The position numbers and the translations under genes were made by a program. A stretch of DNA of 64,000 nt from Pontibacter pamirensis (GTDB taxonomy: Bacteria; Bacteroidota; Bacteroidia; Cytophagales; Hymenobacteraceae). Positions 63,792 to 64,000 of this stretch are shown here, one piece after another. Positions within the stretch are counted from its first letter, which is position 1; each line of letters starts with the position of its first letter. Below the pieces are notes generated by a model. It was not told where the DNA came from. It worked only from the letters and a program-made list of their open reading frames with translations, and did no database searches. The stretch spans positions 186,001 through 250,000 of the forward strand of contig NZ_SSNI01000002.1 of NCBI RefSeq assembly GCF_010015475.1, read 5' to 3'.

Positions 63792-63797
63792 AGGCTA

Positions 63798-63805
63798 TAC
63801 TTTTG
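63798..63805 (+). promoter_or_regulatory. -7 element for rplY
   Basis: TACTTTTG lies 31 nt before the rplY ATG, consistent with its own promoter rather than read-through from prs. Confidence 0.5.
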
Positions 63806-63835
63806 TAGCGATATATATTTTAATTAATTCATTTT

Positions 63836-64000
63836 ATGAAAACTTTAGAGATTATAGGGTTTAAAAGAGCAAATCTCGGTAAGCAGCAGGCAAAAGACCT
63901 GCGCAATCAGTCTTTTGTACCAGGTGTGTTGTATGGCAACGGAGAGCAAGTGCACTTCTATGCGCCAGCTATCCTGTTCAGAGACTTAATCTATTCGCCA
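63836..64000 (+). CDS. rplY: 50S ribosomal protein L25/general stress protein Ctc, 5' part
   Basis: The first 55 codons of the gene reach the window edge with no stop. They read MKTLEIIGFKRANLGKQQAK, then RNQSFVPGVLYG, matching the 5S-rRNA-binding start of L25/Ctc. The Bacteroidota form is usually about 190 residues with a C-terminal extension (CTC type), but this cannot be seen here. It follows prs in the same direction. Confidence 0.93.
   Translation, partial: MKTLEIIGFKRANLGKQQAKDLRNQSFVPGVLYGNGEQVHFYAPAILFRDLIYSP

Overview
The window looks like a chromosomal stretch of a Bacteroidota bacterium, most probably in the Cytophagales/Hymenobacteraceae (Pontibacter-like). That placement is inference. 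The evidence is Bacteroidota-type promoters (TTG or TTTG about 19-20 nt before TAnnTTTG), poor Shine-Dalgarno signals, family-level signatures (an IPExxxVDY-type protein beside pyk, a short ATP synthase epsilon, a zinc-ligand-less Tgt, DUF4197, DUF2851 and SdpI proteins) and dispersed palindromic repeats between genes. No prophage, insertion sequence, CRISPR array, rRNA operon or plasmid gene was seen. About 66 protein genes and one tRNA gene are supported, nearly all housekeeping.

Layout. 1-7.5 kb: the 3' end of a YebC/PmpR regulator, a cation antiporter, an erythromycin-esterase-family protein, a DUF4197 lipoprotein, cinA, and a 2-oxo-acid dehydrogenase E2 with a clear promoter. 7.5-13.4 kb: transaldolase, a polyphosphate-glucokinase-like ROK kinase, valS. 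13.4-21.5 kb: a ferredoxin divergent from a LuxC-like acyl-CoA reductase, a nucleoside phosphorylase, trhO, then a NeuD-fold protein, a membrane protein, DUF2851 and DUF1456 genes on one strand. 21.8-28.8 kb: pyrF, a lipoprotein, lolA, ftsK, pyrD, xerD. 29-41 kb: aroQ, a class V aminotransferase, marC-like, rnhA, trmN6, a saccharopine-dehydrogenase-family gene, cdd, lgt, nadE. 40.4-45.2 kb: the acpP-fabF-rnc operon divergent from an IPExxxVDY gene plus pyk, then rpsT. 45.4-53.2 kb: rsmG, a GT2/ECF-sigma overlapping pair, tgt-lptF/G-EamA. 53.2-64 kb: ispE, a DegT aminotransferase, a trans-sulfuration enzyme, atpDC, purL, tRNA-Gln, prs, and the 5' end of rplY (L25/Ctc).

The genes serve nucleotide synthesis (pyrD, pyrF, purL, prs, cdd), translation and RNA modification (valS, tgt, trhO, trmN6, rsmG, rnc, tRNA-Gln, rpsT, rplY), envelope biogenesis (lgt, lolA, lptF/G, ispE, fabF/acpP), chromosome segregation (ftsK, xerD) and central carbon or energy metabolism (pyk, tal, E2, atpDC, nadE).

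The most unusual signals are not a new gene system. They are (i) perfect or near-perfect inverted repeats of several unrelated families, most of them at convergent gene ends or inside operons, (ii) a NeuD-fold 'acetyltransferase' lacking the family's expected histidines, (iii) a Tgt whose three zinc cysteines are Leu, Gly and Ser, and (iv) a promoter followed directly by a hairpin in the leader of the E2 gene.
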